Notes under the pieces: model-generated
Seen by the model: the letters and a program-made list of their open reading frames with translations, nothing else
Databases searched by the model: none
What the model was told of the DNA's origin: nothing
NCBI RefSeq assembly: GCF_018474025.1
Contig: NZ_JAHCTA010000007.1
Span: forward strand, 124,001-188,000
DNA: 64,000 nucleotides
Reading direction: 5' to 3'
DNA from: Alteromonas oceanisediminis
Lineage (GTDB): Bacteria; Pseudomonadota; Gammaproteobacteria; Enterobacterales; Alteromonadaceae
Shown here: piece after piece, positions 10,458-20,352 of the stretch
Position numbering within the stretch: position 1 is the stretch's first letter
Layout of the letters: each line of letters opens with the position of its first letter
Position numbers and translations under genes: made by a program

Positions 10458-11069
10458 ATGTCGAAGCGCGCTGATAAATCCCCTTATCATCATGGCAATC
10501 TGCGCGAGTCATTGGTGATAAAAGCGAGTGAAATGCTACACGTTGAAGGTATTGATGGACTGTCAATGCGTAAACTTGCAGACGCGGTCGGGGTATCTCG
10601 AACAGCGCTCTACCATCATTTCCAAGACAAAAATGCCTTATTGTGTGCTATTGCAGAGCAGGGTTTCGCGCGCTGGCATGCCACTTCAGAGCGTATATTT
10701 AACCAAGCCAAGGTCAAAGATAGAGATAAAGTACGCCAGTTTGTACACGATTATATCAACTACGCTGCTGACAACCCGCAGTTATATGAACTTATGTTCG
10801 GGCGCACGCTTTGGAAAAATGCGACGCCCACAGAGTCTCTTAAAAGCGTGGCCTATCCTAGCTTTCAACATCAGGTTACAATGACCAAACGCTGGCAACA
10901 ACAAGGCTTAATGCCGGCCAATGAAGATACGCTTCGGTTAGCACAGGTTACCTGGGGCACATTGCATGGTATTGCCCGCCTGTTAATCGATGGGATCTAC
11001 GCAGACCGCACACACATTGATGAAATGTGTGAGTGCGCGGTCAATCTGTTCAGCCAGCCAAATCGCTAA
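10458..11069 (+). CDS. TetR/AcrR-family regulator (WHG-type C-terminus)
   Basis: Transcriptional regulator of 203 residues. The N-terminal PYHHGNLRESLV and helix-turn-helix (about 35-56, LADAVGVSRTALYHHF) are typical of the TetR subgroup with a WHG C-terminal domain. TTTAGGA precedes the ATG at good spacing. It is divergent from the isomerase-fadH operon and 10 bases upstream of the D-lactate dehydrogenase gene. It may therefore control both unsaturated fatty acid oxidation and its own downstream gene. The ligand is not evident; an acyl-CoA is a reasonable guess from context only. Confidence 0.88.
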   Translation: MSKRADKSPYHHGNLRESLVIKASEMLHVEGIDGLSMRKLADAVGVSRTALYHHFQDKNALLCAIAEQGFARWHATSERIFNQAKVKDRDKVRQFVHDYINYAADNPQLYELMFGRTLWKNATPTESLKSVAYPSFQHQVTMTKRWQQQGLMPANEDTLRLAQVTWGTLHGIARLLIDGIYADRTHIDEMCECAVNLFSQPNR

Positions 11070-11079
11070 CGAGGATTGC

Positions 11080-12789
11080 ATGCCAGCGCACGCGTTACTG
11101 AGTCAATTAAGCAGCCTTCTAGGCAAGAAAAATATTGCCACACGGGCAAACGCTAAACAGCATTTTACACGAGGTTGGCGATCCGGTGGTGGTGACGCAT
11201 TAGCCGTATTGTTCCCACAAACATTGGTACAGCTATGGCAGGCGCTTGAAGCCTGCGTTGAGGCAAATTGCATTATTATCATGCAGGCGGCTAACACGGG
11301 TCTAACCGAAGGTTCTACACCCAGTGGCAATCAATACGACCGCGCTGTAGTGGTGATTAATACGCTGGCAATTAACGACATTATCGTCTTGGATCAGAGC
11401 GAACAAGTATTGAGTTTTGCAGGCGCAACCTTGCACCAATTAGAGTCGGTGTTGCAACCGATGGGCCGCTCACCCCACTCTGTAATTGGCTCATCGTGTT
11501 TGGGTGCGTCTATTGTTGGCGGGGTTGCAAACAACTCCGGTGGAGCTTTGGTTAAACGGGGGCCGGCATACACCGAACTTGCCCTGTTTGCTCGGGTTAA
11601 CGAGCATGGCAAGCTTGAGCTGGTCAATCATCTTGGCATTGAGCTAGGCAATGAGCCGATTGAGATATTAACGCGATTACAACAGGGTAAGTTTAATAAA
11701 GCACCGGCCCCAACTCACGCTAAAGCGTCCGCCAGTGACTATGAAACCATAGTTCGCGACGTGAACGCTGCCACCCCAAGTCGTTTTAATGCCGATCCAA
11801 CCCGCCTGTTCGAAGCCAGTGGCTGTGCTGGCAAGTTGGCCGTCTTCGCTGTGCGCCTGGATACCTTTGCCACCGCAAAACGTGAACAAACCTTTTATGT
11901 CGGCTGCAACTCTCCCCATACATTGAGCAAACTTCGGCGTGTTATGTTGAGCACGTTTACGCACTTGCCTGACGTTGCCGAGTATATGCATCGAGACACC
12001 TTCAATATTGCACATCAGTATGGAAAAGATACGTTTTTAAGTGTGCAAAAACTAGGGACAGCGCGCTTACCCGCTTTATTTTCCCTGAAAGGCAAGATTG
12101 ACGCGACACTCAGCAAACTTCCTTGGGCGCCCACCGGCTTAACCGATAGGTTGATGCAGAGCGCAAGTGCGTTAATGCCGGAGCATTTGCCGCAACGCTT
12201 GCTCGATTTCGAAAACCGCTACGAACATCACCTCATCTTAAAAACCACAGATGCGGGCATTGAAGAGGCTCGTCAATGTTTGTCTGATTTTTTCCAGAGC
12301 GAACCACTTAACAATGTGGATGGCAATTATTTTGCCTGTACCGATGACGAAGCGCGCAGCGCGTACTTACACCGTTTCGCTGCCGCAGGTGCGGCAATCA
12401 GATATCAATTAATCCATCGCAAACGCGTTGGCGATATACTCGCGCTAGACATTGCGCTTCGTCGCAACGATGCAGACTGGGTAGAAGTCCTGCCAGACAA
12501 TATCAATTGGCATATCGAAAAACGCCTTTATTATGGTCACTTTTTTTGCCATGTGTTTCATCAGGATTACATTCTGAAGCAAGGCAGCGATGCTGCTGCC
12601 GTGAAGAAGGCTATGCTGGCTCATTTAGACAGTCGCGGGGCAAAATACCCCGCTGAACATAATGTAGGCCACCTCTACGAGGCGGAACAGACGCTACAGC
12701 AATTTTACCACTCGCTTGACCCCACCAATACATTTAACCCGGGTATAGGGGGAATGTCGAAGCATCGCCGTAACTGTGCGTGTTGTTAA
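11080..12789 (+). CDS. dld: Quinone-dependent D-lactate dehydrogenase Dld
   Basis: FAD-dependent respiratory D-lactate dehydrogenase, 569 residues from the ATG at 11080 (GAGGA site just upstream; E. coli Dld has 571). The FAD-binding segment includes IMQAANTGLTEGSTPSG (67-83) and SVIGSSCLGASIVGGVANNS in the 130s-150s. The C-terminal half matches the membrane-associated Dld cap, with a late HNVGHLYEAE motif near the metal/substrate site. Oxidises D-lactate to pyruvate at the inner membrane, passing electrons to quinone. Forms an operon with the TetR gene, an unusual partner for dld. The tail is cysteine-rich (NCACC). The stop overlaps the convergent GMC gene by four bases. Confidence 0.92.
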   Translation: MPAHALLSQLSSLLGKKNIATRANAKQHFTRGWRSGGGDALAVLFPQTLVQLWQALEACVEANCIIIMQAANTGLTEGSTPSGNQYDRAVVVINTLAINDIIVLDQSEQVLSFAGATLHQLESVLQPMGRSPHSVIGSSCLGASIVGGVANNSGGALVKRGPAYTELALFARVNEHGKLELVNHLGIELGNEPIEILTRLQQGKFNKAPAPTHAKASASDYETIVRDVNAATPSRFNADPTRLFEASGCAGKLAVFAVRLDTFATAKREQTFYVGCNSPHTLSKLRRVMLSTFTHLPDVAEYMHRDTFNIAHQYGKDTFLSVQKLGTARLPALFSLKGKIDATLSKLPWAPTGLTDRLMQSASALMPEHLPQRLLDFENRYEHHLILKTTDAGIEEARQCLSDFFQSEPLNNVDGNYFACTDDEARSAYLHRFAAAGAAIRYQLIHRKRVGDILALDIALRRNDADWVEVLPDNINWHIEKRLYYGHFFCHVFHQDYILKQGSDAAAVKKAMLAHLDSRGAKYPAEHNVGHLYEAEQTLQQFYHSLDPTNTFNPGIGGMSKHRRNCACC

Positions 12790-14402
12790 ATCTTCTGCGT
12801 CTGTTGGATAAATTCAGCGGCGCGTTCAGCGATCATCACAGTGGGTGCGTTGGTATTGCCGCCAATTAAAGAGGGCATCACCGAGGCATCAACTACGCGC
12901 AGGCCTTTTACCCCTCGCACGCGCAACTGAGGATCAACCACCGCCAACGGATCATCATCGGCTCCTATTTTACAGGTTCCAATCGGATGATAGATGGTTT
13001 CCGCACGTTCACGAATGAAGGCTAAAATCTGCTCATCGGTTTGTGCGGCCTCTCCGGGGTGTTGCTCGGTGCTATGATTGTTTTCAAACACCTGTGCCGC
13101 CAAAATTTCCCGGGCCTTACGCACCCCCTCGATCATGACGGCTTGGTCGTCAGGGTGACTGAGGTAGTTGGGTTCAATCAGCGCGTGGTCGGCTGGGTGA
13201 TTGCTCTGCAGTCTAATTTGCCCGCGACTTTTAGGGTACAAACAGCACACATGAACGCCGTAGCCATAGCCAAAGACGGAATGACGACCATGATCTTCCA
13301 AAATAGCAGGCAAAAAGTGAAACTGTATATCGGGCCCCGTTTCAGCCAGACTAGAACGCATAAAACCACCCGCTTCGGCGATATTCGATGAGAACACCCC
13401 GCTGCGCTTAAATAGGTATTGGAACGTGCCCTTGATGTATTTAGGTAACGCACTCGCTGCAATCGCGTAGCCCTCACGCGCAGTACAGGTATGCTGCACA
13501 ATCGCATCTAAGTGGTCTTGCAGGTTTTGTCCGACACCGGGTAAGTCAACATGACAATGAATGCCTTTGTCGCGCAAATGTTCAGCCGGGCCAATACCTG
13601 ACAACATTAACAACTGAGGTGAATTAATCGCGCCCCCACACAAAATGACTTCCGCGTTGGCGAGTATACGTTGCACACGACCAGCAATGCGTGCTTGCAC
13701 ACCGATGGCTCGCCCTTCTTTAAGCAGCACGCGCTCTGCTGACACACCGGTCATGACGGTAAGATTGGTGCGCTTGCGCGCTTCGCTCAAGTACCCTTTT
13801 GCTGTTGAACAGCGCTGGCCATTTTTCTGTGTAACCTGATAAAAACCCAATCCTTCACGTTCATCACGATTGAAGTCGTCGCACAGCGGCAAACCCACCT
13901 CATCCGCGGCGTCGACAAATTGTTGCGAGAGTCTATCTTTGTGACGCAGGTCACCGACACTGAGCGGGCCACCTACACCGTGAAATTCGTCTTCACCACG
14001 CGCGTTATCTTCTGATTTTTTAAAATAGGGCAGTACGTCATTCCAGGCCCAGCCTTGGGCTCCCTGAGCGTGCCACTGGTCATAATCAGTTTTATCGCCA
14101 CGGATGTAACACATCGCATTAATTGAACTTGACCCGCCCAAGGTTTTACCGCGCGGCCAAAACAATTCCCGGTCGTTCAGATGAGCCTGAGGGGCGGTAT
14201 GGTACCCCCAACCAATACCCTCAACACGAGAAAGCAGCGAGATCCCGAAGGGAATATGAATGAGTGGATTGCGATCCTTATTGCCCGCTTCCAGCAAACA
14301 AACGGTGCATGCCGGGTTTTCACTTAACCGCGCAGCCAGTGTCGCTCCGCCGGAACCCGCTCCGACAATGATGTAATCGAAAGTTTGACCTGATGTTTGC
14401 AT
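12786..14402 (-). CDS. GMC-family FAD oxidoreductase (choline/alcohol dehydrogenase type)
   Basis: FAD-dependent glucose-methanol-choline oxidoreductase of 538 residues, typical length for bacterial choline or alkanol dehydrogenases. GAGSGG at 14-19 binds the FAD dinucleotide; RGKTLGGSSSIN is the first GMC signature; the C-terminal YHPIGTCKIG and GNTNAPTVMIAERAA hold the catalytic His/Asn region. Substrate cannot be fixed from sequence. No betaine aldehyde dehydrogenase (betB) or betI sits beside it, which argues against a standard choline operon. Given the lipid-metabolism neighbours, an aliphatic alcohol is plausible. Single-gene transcript. Confidence 0.88.
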   Translation of the reverse strand: MQTSGQTFDYIIVGAGSGGATLAARLSENPACTVCLLEAGNKDRNPLIHIPFGISLLSRVEGIGWGYHTAPQAHLNDRELFWPRGKTLGGSSSINAMCYIRGDKTDYDQWHAQGAQGWAWNDVLPYFKKSEDNARGEDEFHGVGGPLSVGDLRHKDRLSQQFVDAADEVGLPLCDDFNRDEREGLGFYQVTQKNGQRCSTAKGYLSEARKRTNLTVMTGVSAERVLLKEGRAIGVQARIAGRVQRILANAEVILCGGAINSPQLLMLSGIGPAEHLRDKGIHCHVDLPGVGQNLQDHLDAIVQHTCTAREGYAIAASALPKYIKGTFQYLFKRSGVFSSNIAEAGGFMRSSLAETGPDIQFHFLPAILEDHGRHSVFGYGYGVHVCCLYPKSRGQIRLQSNHPADHALIEPNYLSHPDDQAVMIEGVRKAREILAAQVFENNHSTEQHPGEAAQTDEQILAFIRERAETIYHPIGTCKIGADDDPLAVVDPQLRVRGVKGLRVVDASVMPSLIGGNTNAPTVMIAERAAEFIQQTQKI

Positions 14403-14538
14403 ATACTACTTCTCGTAACGGACAACGCCAACTCGTCTGACGTCCTACCAGTCTACCAAAAACGGTTACAGGCAGTTAACAATTAAATGCGGCTAAATTC
14501 AATTAAATCTGCTCTTTAGCACGCGGCTCGGATTAGCA

Positions 14539-15327
14539 TTGACTCAGCCACTATTTCTTTTCATCATTAAGGCCTCATTGACCAACGCAGAGCCGCCTTT
14601 GAGTATTCCCTGGCAAACCCTCTCATTGAGTGACCGCTGCAAAGTTGCCATCGCCATGTTATTGGTGAAATTAGGTAAACTTAAATACGATCAATTTTCA
14701 GAAGCTGAGCTTAATGCCCTTATTGTCACGCATTTTCCTCAGTCAATGCCGCTTCCCGTGCCCGTAGGTAAAGGCCGATTAACGCTGATCACCGGTGAGC
14801 TATTTATGCCAAAAAGCACAAACCGGCTTGAACTGAACGTATTGTGTGGCTTGGAGATCCGCGTTATGGGTAACCCAATTTACCGCGCTCATGTCAATGT
14901 TGTTGTGTCGGCAGAGCCGCTGTACATCGCCCAGCAGCAGTTGTTAAGCATTGATAAATTGCGCGTTGATTCTGTCGCCTTGATCAATGATGAATACGCG
15001 TTACTATCAGATACCACTCGCTTGATCGATAGCTTATCGCCGGTCCAGTTAAGTGGTTTTTTAGGCGCGCCATTGAAATCAGCCTTGAATGTGATCTCTG
15101 GCGGCACCTCCAACAGCGCCATCAATTACTTGAAACTGTATGTTGGTGGCAGTAAACAGCGTATTCTGGATTATCACCGTGAACACATTGAAGATCACAT
15201 TATCGCGACCATTGCGAATGAGAACATCCACACCTCGATGAGTCATGACGACTGGCGTCAAAATTTGTTTGCCCGTCTGGGAAAACGGGTGGTGGTAGAA
15301 GAGCGAGAGTTGCGCTTTTACTTTTAG
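14539..15327 (+). CDS. Hypothetical protein
   Basis: I do not recognise this 262-residue protein. It begins with a TTG and no clear ribosome binding site; an internal ATG at about residue 40 is another candidate, so the start is uncertain. The N-terminal 13 residues are weakly hydrophobic (PLFLFIIKASL). The middle is beta-rich (GKGRLTLITGELFM, YRAHVNVVVSAEPLYIA), reminiscent of lipid-binding barrel proteins, and the C-terminus is helical and ends RELRFYF. It is encoded between the GMC and WS/DGAT genes; its stop overlaps the convergent WS/DGAT gene by four bases. Confidence 0.6.
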   Translation: MTQPLFLFIIKASLTNAEPPLSIPWQTLSLSDRCKVAIAMLLVKLGKLKYDQFSEAELNALIVTHFPQSMPLPVPVGKGRLTLITGELFMPKSTNRLELNVLCGLEIRVMGNPIYRAHVNVVVSAEPLYIAQQQLLSIDKLRVDSVALINDEYALLSDTTRLIDSLSPVQLSGFLGAPLKSALNVISGGTSNSAINYLKLYVGGSKQRILDYHREHIEDHIIATIANENIHTSMSHDDWRQNLFARLGKRVVVEERELRFYF

Positions 15328-16829
15328 CCGGTAGCTTTAATTCGCTCGTGCTCAAACACCGTTTGAGTCGCCTCATCGGTTAAGGTCTCAGAAACAATGG
15401 AAACCGGCATATCAGCGATATGCTCCCCCATATCTTCTACGCTTACCGTCGGGTCATCCACGCACTTTTCGAGCAAATCAAACGCCTCGACACAGTACTG
15501 CGCCAGCGGCTGCAACGACTCAACGTGTTTATTGCAACATACCATGCCAATATTGGCAGTGCCTGCGTATGTCATCAGCGTAATGTTAACACCGCCTCCG
15601 GGCGTCATGGTCGACACCGGATAGTTCCCTAAAAGTCGGCTGTCTTTTAAGTAGCGTATGTCGGTGGGTCCCGGAATGTTCGATACCAGCAGGTTAGCGA
15701 TCGGCTTAGGAAGATTCGATAAACGCAACACCTCAAATAGCAACGCAATCGATTGAATAAACACAGTGTAATAGCTGAATGCACCCGGGCTCGCATGCTG
15801 CGCTGCCTGTTTCACAATGCGGTGATTATTAATAGTTTGCCGCAGTCTTAGGTAGGGGTCGGTTTTTCCGTGTGCCAGTTCTACCGGCACAATCGCAATT
15901 TTATTGCCCGATGTTTGTTCGCCGGGTTTACGTAAATTGATGGGCATATTGGTAAACAATGCTTTTTCAAAGGTTTGTCCGTGGTCCTGTAAAAATCGGT
16001 GGATACCGATGTCAAAAACGCACAGCAAGATTTCATTGGCCGACGCGCGGGTACGCTTGCCTAACTGGCGAACTCGCTCAAAATCGAAGTCAACAGTGGC
16101 GACAGCACGCCCCGATTTCACCTGCCCCGTCAGCACCGTTTTGGTGCCTGCAAAAGGTAGCGGCATGTAATGCCGATTGATACGCAGCAATTTAAAAAAC
16201 AAGCGGATAAAGATAACCAATAAATCTTTTGTGGCTATGAGGAAATCAGCAATTCCGCGCAATACGCGGCGCCATAGCTTCGCCTTGTTACGCTTATGTC
16301 GATTGCGCACGGCAGACCAGACAGGTACAAAACTATCGGTGCTCGGTTCGCTGATGTAACCTTGTTGAAACCAGCGCACCAATGAAGCGCCATCGCCGTA
16401 CATGTGATGAACTTTGACATAAATCGCGTACACATCACTCTTTGCGTCATGAATAAAATGAAACTGCCACAGTGGCTTATCTCGATCCAGCATGACCTCA
16501 TGCATTTTTGCCACATAAGCGTCAAGCGCAACTCGGTCGCTGACATCATCGATGGTGTGCAGTTGCACATGGTAGTTCATGTCCAATCGATCGACAGTGA
16601 CCAAACGGAGCGGAAATTTCAGAAAACTGCTGACGCGACAATTAAACGGTGCGGTCGCTTTGTCATGCTGGCTGACTTCATCAAACAATGCTTCGACATA
16701 GTTTTCTGCTGCACCTGCAGGCATCTGCAACAATTGTAAACTGGCGACATGTTTTGGGTTGTTGGCCGACTCGGTGATCCAGAATGTTTTGTCCAGAAAC
16801 GTTAGCGGTTTAGGCGCAGGCTTTTTCAT
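15324..16829 (-). CDS. Wax ester synthase / diacylglycerol acyltransferase (WS/DGAT)
   Basis: Bifunctional acyltransferase of 501 residues making wax esters and/or triacylglycerols from acyl-CoA and a fatty alcohol or diacylglycerol, for storage lipid bodies. The catalytic HHxxxDG motif reads HHMYGDG at 141-147. The second family block appears as LVSNIPGPTDIRYL, followed by PGGGVNITLMTYAG. The N-terminal region (FLDKTFWITES) also fits. Its start overlaps the stop of the TetR gene by four bases, so regulator and enzyme are translated together. Part of a lipid-storage neighbourhood with a patatin lipase and phasins. Confidence 0.93.
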   Translation of the reverse strand: MKKPAPKPLTFLDKTFWITESANNPKHVASLQLLQMPAGAAENYVEALFDEVSQHDKATAPFNCRVSSFLKFPLRLVTVDRLDMNYHVQLHTIDDVSDRVALDAYVAKMHEVMLDRDKPLWQFHFIHDAKSDVYAIYVKVHHMYGDGASLVRWFQQGYISEPSTDSFVPVWSAVRNRHKRNKAKLWRRVLRGIADFLIATKDLLVIFIRLFFKLLRINRHYMPLPFAGTKTVLTGQVKSGRAVATVDFDFERVRQLGKRTRASANEILLCVFDIGIHRFLQDHGQTFEKALFTNMPINLRKPGEQTSGNKIAIVPVELAHGKTDPYLRLRQTINNHRIVKQAAQHASPGAFSYYTVFIQSIALLFEVLRLSNLPKPIANLLVSNIPGPTDIRYLKDSRLLGNYPVSTMTPGGGVNITLMTYAGTANIGMVCCNKHVESLQPLAQYCVEAFDLLEKCVDDPTVSVEDMGEHIADMPVSIVSETLTDEATQTVFEHERIKATG

Positions 16830-17476
16830 AACACTCCTTGCTCATGTCGGCTGAAGGTATGCGCTGCAATGTCATTTTGAAGCTGACTAAGGTGCGCTGA
16901 GTCGATAGTGATGCGGGGCAATAGCAGTGCCAATAGCAACCCTAGTGCACTGTAAATTTGCGTTTCTTCATCAAACTTCTGTTTAATTTGGTAATACTGA
17001 CTGGATTGCAACATGACAGCACTGCACAGCTCAACTAAGCTGGGCAGTTCAGAGGCTTTCGCGCGAATTGATTTTTGTTCAACGGCATTTTGCATCAGCA
17101 TCAATAAGGCACGCTCCAACGCTGACACCATGCGATGATGCCCCTTTCGCAGCATCGGGTACTTTTCCATCAGATCCAGAGGCGAACGATACAAGAACCG
17201 ATATAAATGCAGTTTTTCCAGCAGCAAATAAAAATAGTAGAAGCTTTCTTCCAGATTAAGTGATGCGCTGTTCAGCTGAGAGAGTAAGTGTTCCATCTGA
17301 CTGCGGTGCAATGAGTATAGCGCGTCGACTATTTGCTCTTTGCCCTTAAAATGGTAGTACAAATTGCCAGGGCTGATATCCAGTTCATTGGCAATATCGA
17401 CACTGGTCACGCTACTTTCTCCGTGCTCATTGAACAGCGCAAGCGACGTTGCGAGTATGCGTTGTGCTGTTTTCAT
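16826..17476 (-). CDS. TetR-family regulator of the WS/DGAT gene
   Basis: TetR-type regulator of 216 residues. The helix-turn-helix is at about 24-45 (VDIANELDISPGNLYYHF). The helical C-terminal ligand domain contains an LHLYRFLYRSPLDLMEKYP segment seen in TetR proteins near lipid genes. Translationally coupled to the downstream WS/DGAT gene, which it most likely controls. It starts 50 bases downstream of the DUF445 gene on the same strand, so read-through from there is possible. No clear palindrome was seen in the short upstream gap. Confidence 0.88.
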   Translation of the reverse strand: MKTAQRILATSLALFNEHGESSVTSVDIANELDISPGNLYYHFKGKEQIVDALYSLHRSQMEHLLSQLNSASLNLEESFYYFYLLLEKLHLYRFLYRSPLDLMEKYPMLRKGHHRMVSALERALLMLMQNAVEQKSIRAKASELPSLVELCSAVMLQSSQYYQIKQKFDEETQIYSALGLLLALLLPRITIDSAHLSQLQNDIAAHTFSRHEQGVL

Positions 17477-17526
17477 GTGCGTATCTCTCCTTAACCTGTA
17501 CTAGCGTCTTTGGGTTGCAGTCACCG

Positions 17527-18735
17527 TTAGATAAATAACCCGTACAATTGCCCGAAACCGGCCAGCATACCTAACACAGCACCTGTGACGATAAGCTTCC
17601 ATTCATCCGCTTGATAGGCTGGGCGCAATACGCCCTCAAACTCTTCCGGACTTAGCAGTTGCATTCTGCCGCACAAATCGTCGCCCACCTGCAATGCATT
17701 GTTGGCATAATCGTAGGCGTACATCAAGTATTTGTCTGTGTTATCAAAGATTTGCTTTACCGCTAACTCTTTCATTCGAAAATAGTTTTCTGACCCAACG
17801 CCAAGGGCAAAATAGGGCTGAGCAATCGCCACATAACGTTCGATGGCATCGTTGACATGCAACTCGATCAACTCCAGCAACTGGGCAGATCCTGAACCAT
17901 GCATGATCATGTTGGTTATATTCTTTGAGTTGATTAAACGAGCCTGGATAATGTCTGAATAAACACGTGAAACCTCGTTTTGCCGTTTCAGAAACATGCC
18001 TTGCAGATTGACAGGACCAAGCTTTATTGGGTGCTTGGGTTCAAAAATGATCTTAATTGCAATCCAGTTTGTTGCATAACCTACCAGCAGCCCACCAAGG
18101 GGTAAAATCCACCAGGCCTGATAAAAATGCCACAACAACATCGTCGGTAGGCCGAACAGGAAACCGAAGTAAAAACCGGACTTAATGATAAACGGAAATT
18201 CTTTCTCACCGGATTTTAGAAAAATCTCGTTAATTAACTCAGGCTCATTGACCAATTGCTCCACCACGAGCTCTTTGATGTTAAGGATTTCATTAATGTT
18301 ATGTTGAAAATCGCCCACCATTTTTCTGACGACATTAGGAATGTCATTTTCGATCCGCGCGTAGACCAAATTCTTGCCTTGAACCGGCAGACCCGCCCAC
18401 AACTGTGGCGCAGATTCGCGCATCACGTCGTTGACAATTTTCCTGACGACTTGCTTCAGTCGATGCTGAATGGCTTTGGTGAGTTCCTCGGGATCAAGGC
18501 GTTCAGCGAGTTCTTCGACACTGAGTAATTTATCCAGCACCAGCTCAACCTCAATCTCGGCCATCTCTCTACGTTTCGCCGGTATCAGGCCCTGCCACCC
18601 AAAAAACGGCTTAACCCCCACGAAGTCGATAGGATAAAACATCATTTTGACGGCAAGAAAGTTTGTCAGCCACCCGACGATCGCACTAATAAGCGGGATT
18701 GACAGCAAGCTTATTGTTGCTAGGTTCCATTCCAT
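17527..18735 (-). CDS. DUF445 family inner membrane protein
   Basis: Predicted membrane protein of 402 residues with the DUF445 signature at the start: IVGWLTNFLAVKMMFYP inside the first membrane segment and FGWQGLIPAKRREMA after it. Further hydrophobic segments occur near 190-235 (with the repeated signature YATNWIAIKIIFEP) and at the C-terminus (VLGMLAGFGQLYGLFI). The long middle part is helical and soluble. No biochemical function is established for the family. It is divergent from the patatin gene and upstream of the TetR-WS/DGAT pair. Confidence 0.85.
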   Translation of the reverse strand: MEWNLATISLLSIPLISAIVGWLTNFLAVKMMFYPIDFVGVKPFFGWQGLIPAKRREMAEIEVELVLDKLLSVEELAERLDPEELTKAIQHRLKQVVRKIVNDVMRESAPQLWAGLPVQGKNLVYARIENDIPNVVRKMVGDFQHNINEILNIKELVVEQLVNEPELINEIFLKSGEKEFPFIIKSGFYFGFLFGLPTMLLWHFYQAWWILPLGGLLVGYATNWIAIKIIFEPKHPIKLGPVNLQGMFLKRQNEVSRVYSDIIQARLINSKNITNMIMHGSGSAQLLELIELHVNDAIERYVAIAQPYFALGVGSENYFRMKELAVKQIFDNTDKYLMYAYDYANNALQVGDDLCGRMQLLSPEEFEGVLRPAYQADEWKLIVTGAVLGMLAGFGQLYGLFI

Positions 18736-18864
18736 ACTGACGATTTGACGCCTTTTTATTATGATTCATCACATTGTACACAATACACGCGTGGAATAAA
18801 TTGGGTAGTCGTTTCTAATCATTTTGTTTAAACTCGCTGCATCAAAACTCCCCAATGGTGCCGT

Positions 18865-20352
18865 ATGCCTTTGTTCAGCAGTCGATTGAATCAGTTAGAA
18901 GACGTCATTGAACATGCTCAAACTTATGCTGAATATCGTGAAGCCTGCGAAGCTCACGATGAGTTGTCTGGCGCCGATGAATGGAAAGCTAAAGATCATA
19001 GCCGCGACTATGACTATCGGCTAATCCGTAAACGCGTACAGCGGATCAAGCTGGCTCGCGGTCGTGGCGATATTCTGGCACTTATGTCGATATTGCACGA
19101 GGGGTTGCACGGTAATTTAGGCAACATCGCGAATCCGGTATTACGCAATCAATCAAAAATTGGCACTAAACAACTGATTATCGATTTCATCGAACAGGTC
19201 GTCGCGGCATTGGATGATATCTATAATGCGCCTGAACATGACGTTGATTTCTACGAAAAGCTGTCTTTCTTTGAAGAAACTGCACACGCGTTTGGTCGCA
19301 GCTGCCTCATGCTCAGTGGCGGCGCTGGCTTAGGCTTTTTCCATTGTGGCGTAGTGAAGTCACTGAATGAACGTAGCCTACTACCCGGTGTGATCAGCGG
19401 CGCGAGCGCTGGCTCAATCATTGCGGCCATGTTGGGTACCCGGACACAGGATGAACTGTGCGATGTGCTAAATGCCGAGTTTATCTTTGAAAAATTTCAA
19501 GACTGGCGATTATTTAAAGGGATCACCAGTAATAGTCTATTCGACAGTACCAAATTAGAAAACGCGCTGATTGAGTTGTTCGATGTGATGACATTCGAAG
19601 AAGCCTTTAAGCGCACAGGTCTGCATGTGACGGTCACCGTGTCTCCAGCTGATTTACACCAGTATTCGCGTTTACTCAATGCGAAAACCTCGCCAAATGC
19701 AATTATTGCGCAAGCGGTGCGGGCTTCTTGTGCGGTCCCCATCGTGTTTAGCCCGGTGCAGTTGCGCGCGAAAACCGCAACCGGAGATATCATTCCGTAT
19801 ATCCCCAACCGTCGCTTTGCTGATGGATCGCTCATGGCCGACCTTCCTTTTGAGCGTCTGGCGCGATTGTACGGTGTTAACCACAGTATTGTGAGCCAAA
19901 CCAATCCGCTGGCAGTGCCTTTTCTGTCGCGCAATCCAAAAGACACTGATACGTTAGCCGGGATCACGGTGCGTCATGCGGCCAACCTCGCGAAAGTGAA
20001 CAGTATTTTTGCGTTTGATTTGCTCAGCTCAGCGATTAACAATCGCGGCGCAAAACTGGCCATTCATAAAGTGCGCTCCATCATCGACCAACAATATGTG
20101 GGCGATGTGAACATTCTTCCTGAGCGTGGCATGCGCAGCTTGGCTCATTTATGGTCAAACCCGACCGTTGACAGTATCGCTGAGTTGATCAAAAGTGGCG
20201 AGCGCGCCACATGGCCAGAGCTCGATTACATTGAGAGAAGCACACTGATCAGTCAAACCTTGCGTCGCTCATTAAAAAATCTCAAGCAAAGAGAACAGCG
20301 AGTGCTCGCCAATCATCAGGGGCTGCATCTGGTGGGCGCTAAGTCAGCATGA
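18865..20352 (+). CDS. Patatin-like phospholipase / lipase with DUF3336 N-terminus
   Basis: Lipid acyl hydrolase of 495 residues. The N-terminal 130 or so residues (YAEYREACEAHDELSGADEWK) match the DUF3336 region found in TGL-type triacylglycerol lipases. The patatin domain has the oxyanion loop LSGGAGLGFFHCG (150-162), nucleophile elbow GASAG with S181, and the catalytic aspartate in ADGSLMADLP (D320). Likely cytosolic or lipid-droplet associated, releasing fatty acids from triacylglycerol or phospholipid. With WS/DGAT nearby it would provide the mobilising arm of neutral lipid storage. Stop and next start overlap (ATGA). Confidence 0.92.
   Translation: MPLFSSRLNQLEDVIEHAQTYAEYREACEAHDELSGADEWKAKDHSRDYDYRLIRKRVQRIKLARGRGDILALMSILHEGLHGNLGNIANPVLRNQSKIGTKQLIIDFIEQVVAALDDIYNAPEHDVDFYEKLSFFEETAHAFGRSCLMLSGGAGLGFFHCGVVKSLNERSLLPGVISGASAGSIIAAMLGTRTQDELCDVLNAEFIFEKFQDWRLFKGITSNSLFDSTKLENALIELFDVMTFEEAFKRTGLHVTVTVSPADLHQYSRLLNAKTSPNAIIAQAVRASCAVPIVFSPVQLRAKTATGDIIPYIPNRRFADGSLMADLPFERLARLYGVNHSIVSQTNPLAVPFLSRNPKDTDTLAGITVRHAANLAKVNSIFAFDLLSSAINNRGAKLAIHKVRSIIDQQYVGDVNILPERGMRSLAHLWSNPTVDSIAELIKSGERATWPELDYIERSTLISQTLRRSLKNLKQREQRVLANHQGLHLVGAKSA

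Noticed and set aside
12786-14402. Choline dehydrogenase betA
   Set aside because: GMC family is clear, but there is no betB or betI beside it, so the substrate is not assigned.
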